A stretch of DNA of 64,000 nucleotides, taken from contig PUDQ02000014.1 of assembly GCA_002964805.2 (NCBI GenBank), forward strand, positions 372,001 through 436,000, given 5' to 3'. The position numbers and the translations under genes are program-made. Below are positions 22,576-34,681 of this stretch, piece after piece. The DNA comes from Trametes villosa. Its lineage: Eukaryota > Basidiomycota > Agaricomycetes > Polyporales > Polyporaceae. Each line of letters starts with the position of its first letter. Within the stretch, counting starts at the first letter, position 1. The notes beneath the pieces are model-generated. The model ran no database searches, was not told the origin of the DNA, and saw only the letters and a list, made by a program, of their open reading frames with translations.

Positions 22576-25500
22576 ATGCCAACGACAGCAACAGCAAGCC
22601 ACTCTGACCAGAGTACAGCTGATGCGTCCTCTTTCGACTCATGCTCTTTCCCATCGGAGCTCGGTAGCTCGTCCATCCGGCCCAACGTGCCCGAAATTGC
22701 TATCGTTGGAATGACTATAGAGTTCCCCGGGGCCGAGGATAATGAACACCTATGGACTTTGCTCAACGACGGGGTGAACACGATCGAACGGGTAGAAGCG
22801 CTCCTGTCATGAGTGGTGCGCGGATTGACCAGAACTGACCGGCCCGACAGGTCCCTCCCAGCCGGTTCAATGCTTCCTTGTACTCGGCTGCTTCAGACTC
22901 GGGCGGCAGGTCTATGAACACCAGCATGGGGAATTTTCTACGCAACCCAGACGTATTCGACAATGTCTTCTTCCAGATCTCGCCCAGGGAAGCACGAAGC
23001 ATGGACCCACAGCAGCGCGTGCTTCTTCGTATCGCTCATGGTGCGCTCGAAAATGCAGGCTACAGTCCCAAGGCGACACCTACGTTCGATCCCGAAACCT
23101 TCGCGACGTTCATTGGCGTCGCAACAAATGACTACGTGCAGAATCTACGAGACGATGTGGATGTGTACTATAGCACCGGTAAGCGAAGCAACTCACATGC
23201 ACGCGATACTTCCTGACACGACGCTAGGAACACTCCCGGCGTTTCTCAGTGGGAGAATATCGTACGCATTCGGCTTTGGTGGTCCTTCCATGGTCCTCGA
23301 CACTGCTTGTTCTTCGTCCTTGGTCGCGATACACCAGGCATGTCGCGCACTATCCGCTGGCGACTGCAACGCCGCGCTCGCGGGCGGAGTCAACATCATC
23401 ACCAGCCCCGATGTACGTCTACGCAGAATCAGGTACAGCAATTCGTCACTGACACGACATCTTCCAGATGTACCTTGGGCTTGCTCGAGGTCACTTTCTG
23501 AGCGGGACGGGACAGTGTCGGCCCTGGGATGCTTCAGCGGATGGGTATTGTCGTTCCGAGGGTTGCGGCCTCTTCGTCCTCAAGCGCCTCGAGGACGCCG
23601 TGGCAGAGAACGACAGGATCCTGGCCGTCATCCGAGGAACGGAGGTCAACCAGTCGGGGAACGCGCGTTCGATCACCCACCCGCACGTCCCCGCCCAAAC
23701 TTCCCTATACCAGAAACTCGTAGCCTCCGCTGACGCCGACCCCCTCGATGTCAGTGTCGCCGAATGTCATGGCACTGGGACTCAGGCCGGCGACCCCGCG
23801 GAGCTGGAGGCGATCCGGAAGGTCTTCGCCGTCGGGCGTACCAAGGAGAATCCCCTCCACATCACCTCAATCAAGGCGAACCTCGGGCACGCTGAAGCAG
23901 CGTCGGGGGCAGCGAGCTTGGCGAAACTCGTTCTCATGATGCAGCATCGTACTATCCCGCGACACATCTCCTTCAAAGAGTTGAATCCACGAATCCCCGA
24001 CCTCTCTGTTGACAACGTCTGTATCGACACTGAGGCCGCTCCTTGGCCTTGCGTGGAAGGCAAGGCGCGCCTTGCTTTGCTGACGAACTTCGGCGCCGCT
24101 GGGTCTAACAGCGCCTTGATCTTGGAAGAGTACCCTGCGCCTCCTCGGGTTGACACCGTCTCTGGTAGTCTCGTACTGGGTCTCTCATGCAAGAGCGCAG
24201 AAGCTGCGGAAGAACGCCGACAGGCGTACGTCTCCCATATGGGCCAAGCTGTTCACGACGACGCTTCGCTTCAGGACTTCGCCTGCTCTGCGACGGCGCG
24301 CCGGCAAGTTCATGGGTACCGGTTGGCGGTGTCCGGAAGCTGGAAGGAGGAGCTTCTTGCTAGCCTACAGACTGCGCAAGTGGTGAAGGTGCAACCCGCC
24401 GATAAGGTCGTCTTCGTCTTCTCTGGCCAGGGCTCGCAGTACCTCGGGATGGGACGCGACTTGTCCCAGAGCTTACCTGCTTTCTCCCGTACCGTGGATG
24501 CGTGTCACGAGAAGCTCGTCGCGTCGGGGAACCCTGGTATCCTGGATGTCATCAAGGGCTTGCCTTCCCCCGTTGGAGACGCGTCGCTGCAGTTCCGGTC
24601 GCTTCAAGCGGCGTTGTTTGTGCTGGAATACGCGCTAGCGCGGGTGTGGATGTCATGGGGGGTTCAGCCCTCCGCGGTTGTCGGGCACAGGTAAGCTCGT
24701 CTAGCCTCTCCTTAAGTGTATGTGAAGTCTCAAACGACTTTGCAGTTTCGGCGAGTTCGCGGCTCTGGTGATCGCCGGCGTACTTACGTTGGACGATGCG
24801 CTCCGGGTCGTCGCGAGGCGCGCGGAAGTCATCGCGGCGAAATGCAACCCAGGGAGGACCGGCATGACTTCCGTCAGAAGGCCAGTGGAAGAGTTCGCGT
24901 CTTTGCTGGGTCGTGGGGCGTTCTCTCGTTTGGAGGTTTGCTGCTACAACAGGTGCGCAAACGCGCCCTTCTCTTTTGTTGCTCCACGTTATCTGATGCC
25001 CTTCATATGAAAGCGCTACGAGCTTCGCCGTTGGTGGAGACCTCGATCAGCTGCAGCACTTCGAAGCGCTTTGTGCGTCGCGAGACGTGCGCTTTACCCG
25101 CCTCGACGTCCCCTTCGCATACCACTCGGCGGCCATGGACCCCGTTCTCGCAGACCTCGAGGGCCTATCTTGGGATATCAAATTTTCGCCTCCGAAGATC
25201 CCCGTGCTATCGAACGTCACCGGGGCGCTCATTCAGCCAGGAGACGCGAGTGTATTCGGTGCAGGGTACCTCGCGCGCCACTGTCGTCAGCCAGCGCGAT
25301 TCCAACAAGGCATAGCTAGTCTAGTCGAGCACCTCGGCCTCGCCGACGTCGCGGCATTTATCGAGGTCGGCCCGCATCCTACCACGCTACCGCTCCTTCG
25401 CGACATACAGGCGAACGACGCACCGGCCCTTCTACCATCCCTCAGGAAGACCGCGCCCGGGATGGAGATGATGTGCGCTGCGCTCGCGCAGATGTACTGC

Positions 25501-28386
25501 ACGTCCGTTCCGGTCGATTGGAGGAAGGTGTTCGCGGACCTCGCCCCTGGCGCGCAGCTGGTTGACCTCCCGGCGTATCCCTTCGCGCAGACGCGGTTCT
25601 GGGTGCCGTATCAAGAGCACTCGAGACGCAAAGAAGACGGCCACTCAGATCCTACTACTGCTCAATTGCGCTTCTCCCTCCTCGACCGCTACGTCCGTTC
25701 TTCCTTGGGTGACTCTGGTGTTGTGTTCGAGACGGACCTTGGGACTCTGGCGGAGCTTATCGAGGGCCATCGGGTGGCGGACGTCCCGCTGTGCCCCGCC
25801 TCGGTGTACGTCGAGCTGGCGACGGCGGCAGTCATTTACGTTCTTCAAGAGCGCCGCGCCTGGACTGAGGAGGACGCGCTCGACATTGTGGACGCGGCAT
25901 ACCCCAAACCGCTGGTATATGTCCCTGGACGCCAGGAGCGTGTATGCGTTGAGGTGACATGGAGCGAGCGGTCGGATGGGGGTGCGGGCTCCTTCACGGT
26001 CTCTTCGTCTCCCGGGGATAGGAAAGACACCCAAGCATACTGCCAGGGATCCTTCAAGAAGACGACGGTGCAAGCGCGCCTCTCCAAGTTCTCCCATCCT
26101 CAAGCGTTGGTGCAACGCGAGGTCGAAGCCATCCTCCGCGCGGACTGCCCTGGGTCGTCCGAGACGTTCGGTACCCGGACGGTCTACGACCTCCTCTTCC
26201 CGTCCATCGTAGCCTACTCGGACATCTACCGCACCATACAGACCATCACCGTCAACGCATCTTCCTCCACCGCCCATGCCATCGTCCAACTCTCGAAGAG
26301 CGCCCCCTCTGGTCCGTTCGCCGGCGCCCACCCCGTCTTCGTCGACACGCTATTCCACGTCGCCGGCTTCCTCGTCAACTTCACGCGCGGCATGAACGCG
26401 CGCGACGCGTACATCTGCACACGCGCGGACAAGGTGCAGGTCCTCCCGACGACGCTCGACCTTGCGGCGCGGTATGGCGTGTACGCGGCGGTGACACGCG
26501 ACGAGGAGGGAGTCGTGGCGGTGGACGTGTACGCGATAGAGGTGGACGATCCGCGGAAGAGGATCGTGGCGCGTCTCAAGAGGGTGTGTTTCCGAAGAGT
26601 GGGCCTGGATGGGTTCAAGAGGGCGCTGCAGGCCGCTGCCGAGCAATCTCCCGTGGCCAATACCCTCTCCCGCGACACCGTCCTCCCCTCCCCGCTCGCC
26701 CATTCCACGCCGAAACAACATCCCTCCCCCTCCCTTCTACCGGTTCCCGATCTCGAACGCGCCGTCTTGCGCGTCATCGCCGAAACCGCCGGGATCCCCG
26801 AGCGCGACGTGCGGCCCGACGCGCACCTCGCGCACCTCGGCGTCGACTCGCTCATGCTCTGGGAGATCGCGGTGGGGCTCCGCGCGCGCGTCCCGGGCCT
26901 TGCGCGCGAGCTTGGCGCGCGCGAGCTCGCGGGGCCCGCGACCGTGGCTGAACTGGTAGGGCTGGTCATGGGGTCCGTGGCGCGGTGCGGGGATAGGGGG
27001 GCGGTAGCCGGGGGCGCGGCGGAGGATGGTGGGTGCATGCGGGGTGAGGACGCGTCGACTGTACCTGCGCTCAAGACATCCGAGAAGTCTCCTGCAGTCG
27101 CGATGGTCGATCTCGCAGGAGTGAAGGTGGTTCTCTCATCCGTCCTGGATATCCCTCCGAAGGACATCGCGGACGACGCGGAGCTGCAAAACCTCGGGCT
27201 CGACTCGCTCTCGTCCATCGAAGCGCGGCACGCATTCCGAACGCGCCTCGGGATCAGGATCGACGAGGAGACGCTCTTCGCGTGTCGGACTGTGCGGGAT
27301 ATCCTCGACGCGCTTCCGCGGGGACAACCACCCGCTACTCTTCCGCCCCCTCCTCAAAGATATGGCGACGCGTCACCCGACGCGGGCGTCCAACTTCCGC
27401 GGATTCATGAGGTTCACCAGTACCAGCAAGGCCACGAGCTCGTCCGCATCCAACGCGCGCCCGAAGATGGGCCTTCCCTCCCTCCGCTCATCCTGGTCCA
27501 CGACGGCAGCGGCACGATTGGGAGCTACGAGCGGCTCGCGCCGCTCGGCCGCGACGTCTGGGCGGTGCGCAATATGGACCTCGCTAGGTTCCTTGCATCT
27601 CCGCTTCGGGTGGCAGGTGGGGACGTGGAGACGATGGCCAAGGCGTATGCGGCTGCATGGACGGGTGCGGAGGCTGTGGACGGGGAGCGTGTGCGCATCG
27701 GGGGAGAATGTCTTGTGGGGGGTGCGTACAGTCACGCGCTCTCGTTGAATGCTCTCTAACATGGTGTTTTCCGATAGGTTGGTCATTCGGTGGTGTGGTC
27801 GCGCTTGCACTCGCACGACACCTCGAGGCCGCGGGTGTTCGGGTCAAGGGCCTCGTACTCATCGACGCGCCCGCGCCCCAGACGAGCAGCGCCCTCCCGG
27901 AGTGGCTCCTCCAGGCTCTCGACGACCGCATCGCGGGGCCGAAGGGTGGACCTCATGCGCCTGCACAGGGACACAGCGGGACACCGGGCTTTGCGGACCA
28001 GATGCGGGTAGCGTCTCGCGCGCTCGCCGCTTACAATCCTGAGGACGTTGCTACGCCTGGGCTACGCGCGGTCTATCTGCAGGCGAAGGAGTCCCCAGCC
28101 ATCAGTTTCGAGGCCCCTGCGGAGGGCGAAGAGCTGGACCCACACGTGCGCGCGTTCTTGACGAAGGAGGGAGACGAGTGGACGGTGCCGCTGTGGGGGC
28201 AGGCGCTGGAGGACCGGATGGTGGAGGTGTTGGACATCCCAGGGGATCATTTCAGGGTGTTCGCGCGAGCGAATGTGAGTGACTTTCGTTGGATGGGGTC
28301 TTTCGAATCGTGCTGATGTTTGGTGGTAGGTGGACGCGCTCAGCGAGCAACTCAAGAAGGGCCTCCAGATACTATCCGACGCCTAG
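22576..28386 (+). CDS. Non-reducing iterative polyketide synthase (orsellinate-synthase type), KS-MAT-PT-ACP-ACP-TE
   Basis: Builds an aromatic polyketide from malonyl-CoA. Eight exons: 22576-22791, 22851-23178, 23228-23412, 23468-24690, 24746-24952, 25014-27721, 27778-28274 and 28330-28386, giving 1806 aa. Ketosynthase (about 38-450): DTACSSS Cys209, ECHGTGT His344, NLGHAE His384. Malonyl transferase: [12 protein letters not shown] near 560, GHSFGE Ser651, AYHSAAM His757. Product template: [17 protein letters not shown]is972 and [11 protein letters not shown]sp1164. Two carriers: HLGVDSL Ser1332 and NLGLDSL Ser1451. Thioesterase: GGWSFGG Ser1625, its motif split by intron 6. There are no reducing domains and no methyltransferase. 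The N-terminal SAT domain usual in the class is absent: the KS starts about 38 residues after the ATG. The product cannot be read from sequence; basidiomycete relatives make orsellinic acid or other short aromatics. Confidence 0.95.
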
Positions 28387-28519
28387 CACGCGTAGAAGTT
28401 TGAATGTGCTGCGAATAGGATCACGCGCGGCTGTAGATGTGCATCCGAAGAATGTTATACAATGTCTATGTTACAGTGATTGTCCATGAATGCTGCAAGT
28501 CCGTCGCGGAGGTCTGCAT

Positions 28520-29016
28520 CTACTGAACACCGGGGAGGTTGCGGCCTAAATCGAGGGGGATTGGTGAGTGGATGCCATGGACTCTTTCTGAAGAATGCTT
28601 ACCGGCACGCTCCTTGACCTCACGGTTGATCCAGTCGCCAGCGGTGTCCGCGTTCTTGTCGCTCTGTCCACCACGAGATCAGTATTCGGCCCCCAAATTT
28701 AGTGGAAAGAGGTGCTTACGATGTTCACACCGGCCTTCTTGCCGATCGCCTCGAGGCCCTTGTCGAGCCAGTCCTTCTTCTCGCCCGTCGCCTGGCCCTG
28801 GGAGTTGCCCGAGTAGCCGCCGGAGACGCCAGAGCCCATCGCGCCCTGGCCGCCGCCCATGGTGTTCGTCGGCGCGGAGCTCTGGAGCTCGTCGTACGCG
28901 CCGCCGCGGCCCTGGCCCTGGTTGAAGCCCTCCGAGTGCGTGCCCGCGCCGGGGCCCGCGGTGAACTCGGAGTTGGTGCCCGTCGAGGAGGCGGTGTTGT
29001 TCCAGGAGTCGGACAT
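28520..29016 (-). CDS. Small basidiomycete protein with DWLDKG motif, paralogue 1
   Basis: Exons 29016-28720, 28663-28603 and 28545-28520 give 127 aa. The first two-thirds is a low-complexity Gly/Ser/Gln/Asn-rich region. The conserved core is KKDWLDKGLEAIGKKAGVNI, then SDKNADTAGDWINREVKERAG, ending GRNLPGVQ. The core could form two amphipathic helices. The function is unknown to me. No signal peptide or membrane segment. The neighbour at 29817-30148 shares the core, the exon 2 length (61 nt) and the exon 3 length (26 nt), showing tandem duplication. A CATATAC TATA-like box lies about 120 bp upstream. The antisense plus-strand frame covering 28702-29202 is a shadow. Confidence 0.85.
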
Positions 29017-29059
29017 GGTGTGTGTGGTGTTTGGGATGGGGAAGGGTGGGTGAAAGTGG

Positions 29060-29816
29060 TTGTGAGTGTGGTGAGTGAGGCGGGTGAGTTGGTGAGTGTG
29101 AGTGAAGATGGCTGGTCGACGACGGAGGGGGCGGTATATGTACGGGGCGCAGGCGCGGTGACATCATGCTTGGGTGAGCGGGTGGATGGGGAAGGCGAGT
29201 GACCGCATCGGGAGGGCGGCGCGGGCGGTGGCTACCGATGACGTCGGGCTGATTGGTTCCTCGCGCGGTCTCCACCGTGACGCGTCCTGGCCGACTCCTC
29301 GCCGCAGCTCGCACGAACCGGTTTTCCCTGGAGGTACAAGGCACAGAACATATGCAGAGTTCCACTCAGAGCAGAAGCATCTCTCGGTGAGAGGGGAGTT
29401 ACGGAGGCTTGGCAGGCTCAGAAGCAGGGGAGGGCCTGGGAAGCGCGGTGGGGTGGTGTTAGCGCCCGGATTGATAAGGGCGAACTACGAGACCTGCCAT
29501 ATGCGGACGCGCACTACTCCGTAAACTATGACGTCAGGGCGCCTACGCCGACATCGCGCAATTTCCGGTCTTCCACGTCTCCCATCCCACCAGCGCGGAC
29601 GCCGCAACTTCCCATCGCTGCCGTGTCGAACTTGTTGCGCGAGTAATTCTCAATCTAACCATGCATCTCATCACTCAAGGACGTGCACTGACCACGCTTT
29701 CGATCACAAGATCTGACAGTCACAATCCGAAGGGTTTCGAATGAAGACGCGATGTTATACAAGAGCTACGACTACACAGTTGTACATTCCGTTCCGATTG
29801 TCCGTGGTCCGACACT
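29060..29816. other. Intergenic between the two DWLDKG genes
   Basis: Holds the promoter of paralogue 1 (TATA-like sequence near 29134) and the 3' flank of paralogue 2. No credible exon was found. Confidence 0.35.
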
Positions 29817-30148
29817 TTAGTGAACACCAGGAAGGCTGAAGCCTAGCAACGGCCCTCAATCAGCAACCTGGTCCGGACGCGCATGAGCAACCGGACGGCA
29901 CTCACCCTCCTTGTTCTTGACCTCCTTGTTCGCGAAGTCGCCCGCGGTGTCAGCGTTCTTCTGGCTCTGCAAAACGGCCACAGTAAGCATCCCGCCACGC
30001 GATTTAACGGAGATGGGGAGACGCGTACGATGTTCACGCCCGCCTTGTCGCCGGCGGCCTCGATGCCCTTGTCGAGCCAGTCGGGCTTCTCGCCGCCCTG
30101 CTGGCCGCCCTGGACGTTGCCCTGCGTGTTCTGGTTGAAGTCGGACAT
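29817..30148 (-). CDS. Small basidiomycete protein with DWLDKG motif, paralogue 2
   Basis: Exons 30148-30029, 29966-29906 and 29842-29817 give 68 aa. It lacks the long Gly-rich N terminus of paralogue 1: MSDFNQNTQGNVQGGQQGG leads straight into EKPDWLDKGIEAAGDKAGV, then SQKNADTAGDFANKEVKNKE, ending GFSLPGVH. Exons 2 and 3 have exactly the same lengths (61 and 26 nt) as in paralogue 1, and both introns fall at equivalent codons. TATA box GGATATAAAC lies about 95 bp upstream. Strong conservation of the core and of the PGV tail suggests function, possibly stress-related, but that is only a guess. Confidence 0.85.
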
Positions 30149-30236
30149 GATGATAGTGTGAGTGTGGTAGTGGTAGTGGTGTGGCGAGTGTGTAGAGGGG
30201 GTGTGTTTGCTGAAGACTCTCACCGCGAGCGAAGGG

Positions 30237-30246
30237 GTTTATATCC
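30237..30246 (-). promoter_or_regulatory. TATA box of DWLDKG paralogue 2
   Basis: GGATATAAAC on the minus strand, 90-100 bp upstream of the ATG at 30148. Confidence 0.5.
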
Positions 30247-30259
30247 CTCGCCCGCGCTG

Positions 30260-31322
30260 CGTTGACATCATCGGCGTCCGTCGTGCTGCCGGGGCCGATG
30301 GGGGTGGTGGAGGTTCGCTTTGGCGAGGATCCATGATGCGCATGCACCTACGTGAGGGCTAGAGCGTGTCGAGGGCGCCTGCGTAGCAACCGTGGAGGCC
30401 TGAGGGCGAAATGACGTTGCATGAGATGCGACGCGCCGCAACGGCAAGTCGTGCTTGTGGCGCTGTGCCGGCGGTGGCATCAACTGACCTCTGCGATGAG
30501 GAAATGCGCACGCACGTACATACGCAGGCTTCACTCGTGTCCAGCTCGCGCGTTTTCGCGCCCTTCACTGGCGTGTGCGATGATGACGCACCATAAGGCG
30601 GCGCGGGCTAGGCGACTTGTCATCTGAAGAGCCTCACCCGCAACGGTGACGGTCCGGGTCTAGAACATACAGGGAATAAGGGCGCGTACGCATTGCAAGC
30701 GGCGATAACTCAACGAGTTGCAGGATCCTGCGCGAACTTGCCTGACGACGCCACATATGCGTGGGCGCGCAGGCTTGGCTAACAGAGAGTTTTTGTCGAC
30801 AATGAATGTGCCGACTGCGTGAATATCTCGGGGAGAGCGGCGTAGACCACAATACTAAAGAGAAAGCAGGGTTTCAATTCATTGACAGCGTAATAGACTG
30901 TGATAGTACGCATCATGGCAGCCGTTAGAGGACATCTAAGCTAGCTACAAACAAGCTACTAACGGATCGTTAGAGCACTGCTGACGGGCGCTTCGCACTC
31001 GCAGGTTGTCTTCCCGCCATGACCGATGTATTCCTCCCACGTACGGGCCCGTTCAAAACAAACTCCCAAGATGGTTTGCTCATCGAGGCTGGAAAAATAT
31101 GTCAGCCTCAGACTGTCAGCCTCAGCCATGGGGACCTTGGCAGCCCTAGGTTCTGGGTTTCTCCTGTCTCTTGCCCTCGGTCTTCAAGCTCTTCGAAGTC
31201 TCTAGCTCCTCTAGCTCCTCAAGATCCTCTAGCTGCTCGATCCTACCAGCTCTCCGCTTTCTTCGAGATCTCGTACTACAAGCCGCTAGTAGCCGACGTC
31301 AAGCATCACCGCCAACTTGAAG
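30260..31322. other. Intergenic upstream of the kinase gene
   Basis: No coding exon recognised. A simple CT/AG-rich run with several ctagctcct units lies around 31190-31240, probably in the kinase promoter or 5' UTR. The open frame 31019-31432 overlaps the kinase start and looks fortuitous. Confidence 0.35.
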
Positions 31323-34058
31323 ATGCTTGGCTTCTTCAGGCGATTCATGTGCTTCCGGTCCAAGGAGGCAAAGCGCGAAGTCGACCTAGTAACTATATTT
31401 CTATACTCTACCGCGAACATATACTTACTTAGAACCCAACAGGAGAAGGGTACCACTGTCGAGGAGACTCCGGCTGCGCCTGCCGGCGTGGACGCCGTTC
31501 CCGTCCCTGAGGCTAACGATGTGGTGCGTCAGCCGCTCGTCCATTCGTGCATCCTACTCATATGTCGCAGGTCGTTGGTAGGGCCGATACTCTCACGCAC
31601 AGCAACTCGGAAGCATCTCCCACTCCGAGCGAGGTGACGCTCGTCGACACACCCGCTATCCCGGAACCCAAGGACGAGTCCTGCGACGTCTCCAAGGACA
31701 CTGCGGAGACTGAGCAGGAGATCATCGCCAGAGCTCCCTTCCCGTACAGCCCGCAGCTCAAGGTCACCTCCGAGACCGCCGCCGTCGCAGTGGCGCACTT
31801 CAAGATTGACCGCGAGATCGCGCACGGCTGCCAGGGTGCTGTACTCCTGGTTCAACACCGCGTGGGGGGTGGAATGTACGCGCTCAAGGTGTCCAAGAAG
31901 AGCGCGGGTCCGGTCGCGCAGGGCATGGCGATCATGGAGCAGCGCATCCTCAGGGCGCTCGCTGGCTCGCCGTGGTACGTCTCCCTCAAGGCGAGCTTCG
32001 AGGACCACGAGAACCTCTTTCTGCTCACGGTGTGTTGCGATTATTCTCTCTCTGTTAGTGTCTTGATAGAAGCTCATCCGGTCAAACTTATAGGACGTCT
32101 TCTTTAAGGGAGACATGCATAGGCGTATACATGGGTGCGCTGACGGCCGGCTGGCGGACGGAGAAGCGCGCAAGTACTGCTCACAGATTGTGCGTTGCAT
32201 GAACGGTGGCATGTCTTCTTACATGTTCGCTAAAATTCTTTCATCAGGTTCTCGCACTCGAGGACCTCCATCAGCGTCGCATCGTCCACCGCGACATCAA
32301 GCCCTCCAACATCCTCCTCAACGTCGAGAACGAGGCCGTCCTCGCCGACTTCGGCTTCGCTCGGGCGTTCGGGCCTCTCCAGGACAACTATCTGCAAGAC
32401 AGCGCACACCCCAACGACGGCGACATCTTGATCCCGGAGCCGCTGACCAGCAGCACTACGACCGACCTCGGCTTTCAACGCGACATCACTAACTCGCAAT
32501 GCGGGACGCTCGAATATATGGCGCCCGAGGTGTGGTACCGCCAGCCATACTCATACCCCGTCGACGTCTGGTCGTTCGGCGTCATGATGTATGAGATGCT
32601 CTACGGCAAGGTGAGTCGAGTGTATATCGCTATTGGTTCTGCTTCTGCTAACACTTCGCTAGCTCCCATTCAACCTTGACCGAATCATCGACGAGGAGGA
32701 TGGAACCGAGGTCGACATATTCGAAGCCGTGTGCCTGAGCGATTTTAGCCTCGAGGCTGACGACACAATCGACGAGGATGCAATCGAGCTTGTTGGCATG
32801 GTAAGTTGGTATTCCTCGTCATGTGTGGTGCTTGATCGCTTACCTGCTTGGTAGATCCTGCAGAGGGACCCCAGCAAGCGTCCCTCCTGGCAGCAGATTA
32901 AAGCTCATCCTTGGTTTTGTGGCGTGTACGTAGGATGTATCCTTTCGCTCGGCCTCTGACACTGACTTCGCGCACTATAGAAAGTGGCGGGAGCTGTATA
33001 GCCGCAATGCAGTCCCTGCCCCGACCGCTCTCAAGAGCGCTATCACTGTACGTTTTGGTGTGCTAGTCTTTGCAGTATACTGCAGCTTACTCAATTTTTC
33101 ACAGGATCGATCGAAGCAGTTTTCGTTTGGCTGCCCGTACCTGCCGGGCGACGAGCAGTACCCGTCCTTCCAGTGGACGTCACCCGAACTCCAGCCGGAG
33201 CCAGAAGCACCCACCGAGGCCCCTCCCCAGCAACCCATCTCGCCCCCGACACGCGACAATACCACCCCCACAGCATCTACGCAAGACACGTCCTCCCCCC
33301 AGAACCCACACCCGTCTCCCATCAGTCCCGAAGTCGCGCTTGCTTCGCCCGCACCTCCCGTTCACCACGCTCCCTCCGCATCCACATCCGCCTCGTCTAC
33401 GTCTCATCCGGGTGATCGCCACCCAGCCCCCGTCCCCGCGGCCGCCGTTCCCACTCAAGTCGGGATCGCCGGCCTCGGCCTGGACCTCGGCCCGGTCGTC
33501 GCGCGCACTGCGACGACGACCCCGGATGAGACTAGTATGCAGGATGCGGACGCCGCGGCCGTGGTGTCGTGCGGCGACTCGAGTGCAGCCTTCTCCAAGG
33601 ACTTGAACCCCCCTGTGGCGCTCTGCGCCTTCCCCAGCACCAGCACTCCGGTGCCCGGCTCGGGGGTTCCGCGGGAGACTGCCGCCATTTCTCTGGACGG
33701 GTCTTCTTGTGGCTCTTCGGTATCTTCAAGTTCCTCAGCTGTGTCGGTTGCGAGCGGTGTGACCTCCAGCGCCGTTCTTGCGCCGGGTGGTCGCTCCGTT
33801 GACACCTCGCCCTATGTGCTTGCCTCTACGCTCTCGCCCTGGCAGCCTCGCTTCGTCGGCTCCTTCTACGAGCACACCGCGTCCGCCTCGACGACGTCTA
33901 CAACTCCAACCCCGAACATGCCTACGCTCGCGCCGCCACTGAGGCGAATCTGGGCGGAGCGGCTCTGGGCGTGGCTGCTGCTCTTCTTGCTCCTCATCGG
34001 TATCGGGTCCGCGCGATGCGAGACAGCAGACGACAGGAGAATAAACCTCCTCGCATGA
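31323..34058 (+). CDS. Ser/Thr protein kinase with C-terminal membrane segment
   Basis: Exons: 31323-31523 (a further intron 31389-31442 is possible and is frame-neutral), 31571-32029, 32094-32189, 32248-32610, 32663-32800, 32855-32925, 32981-33047 and 33105-34058. Length is 782 aa, or 764 with the extra intron. The kinase domain starts near residue 145 ([17 protein letters not shown], then YALKVSKK with the ATP-binding Lys). Catalytic loop [12 protein letters not shown], metal site [19 protein letters not shown] and [14 protein letters not shown] are intact, so it should be active. The segment between DFG and APE is unusually long (about 60 residues). The C-terminal third is low-complexity Pro/Ser/Thr-rich, ending in a single hydrophobic helix [12 protein letters not shown] near the C terminus, consistent with a tail-anchored protein. 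It resembles AGC/CAMK-like fungal kinases; exact family uncertain. Confidence 0.88.
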
Positions 34059-34470
34059 TTCTCGCTTCATCCTCTAGCTAGCATCGCTCTCCTCCCTCGC
34101 CGCTCTCTCTCACTCCGCTCGACGGCCCTTCGGCAACTTGGCTCCTCCTACATCTCCTCATCTACCTAGGCACTCTATTCTGCTCCTCTCTCGGCCTCGT
34201 TCCCTACAAGATAAATGAAAACTCCACAAAGCGAACCGTCTGTAATCCCGGCTCGGCGTTCACATCTCCTGTACCCTGCTTCGAGGCTCTTCTATGTCCT
34301 GCGGTTACTCGTACTCGGTCTCTTTTGTATCCTGGTTTTCTGTATCCGACGTCTGCAATATATCCTGTTCGGCTGCTCACTCGTCTGCATGCTGCTTTCC
34401 GGCTTCTGTCGTCTCTCTGCCGGGGCCAGTGGTCAAAGAGAACCTCTCTCGCAACTTCCGAACCGCGTCT
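34059..34470. other. CT-rich 3' flank of the kinase gene
   Basis: Pyrimidine-rich sequence without an exon. It runs up to the outer edge of the left arm of the inverted duplication. Confidence 0.35.
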
Positions 34471-34681
34471 CAGCACAAGCCTTGCGCGTGTGAGGTCGCA
34501 ATGGTCTTCCCGGGAGGTCGTCGCAACCGAGACTCATTGTGCAAACCGCCGTCGCGAGTGTGTTCAACAATGCAGCCAAGTACAAATGGCCTCTTGCGCG
34601 CTGTAGTCAAGGCCATGCTTCCACTCGAATTTATCTCTCATCGTCCTACTCCTCGCGGGCACTCAAACATCAACTTATATT

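Noticed and set aside
26226..27218. 330-codon minus-strand frame inside the PKS
   Set aside because: Antisense shadow of the PT-ACP region, Ser/Arg-rich and without domains, while the plus strand has intact catalytic motifs.
28702..29202. 166-codon plus-strand frame rich in Val, Ala, Arg and Gly
   Set aside because: Exact antisense shadow of exon 1 and promoter of the DWLDKG paralogue 1, whose splicing and paralogue support the minus strand.
33180..33805. Long minus-strand frames opposite the kinase C-terminal exon
   Set aside because: Antisense of a Pro/Ser/Thr-rich coding region; such low-complexity GC-rich exons give long open antisense frames by composition.
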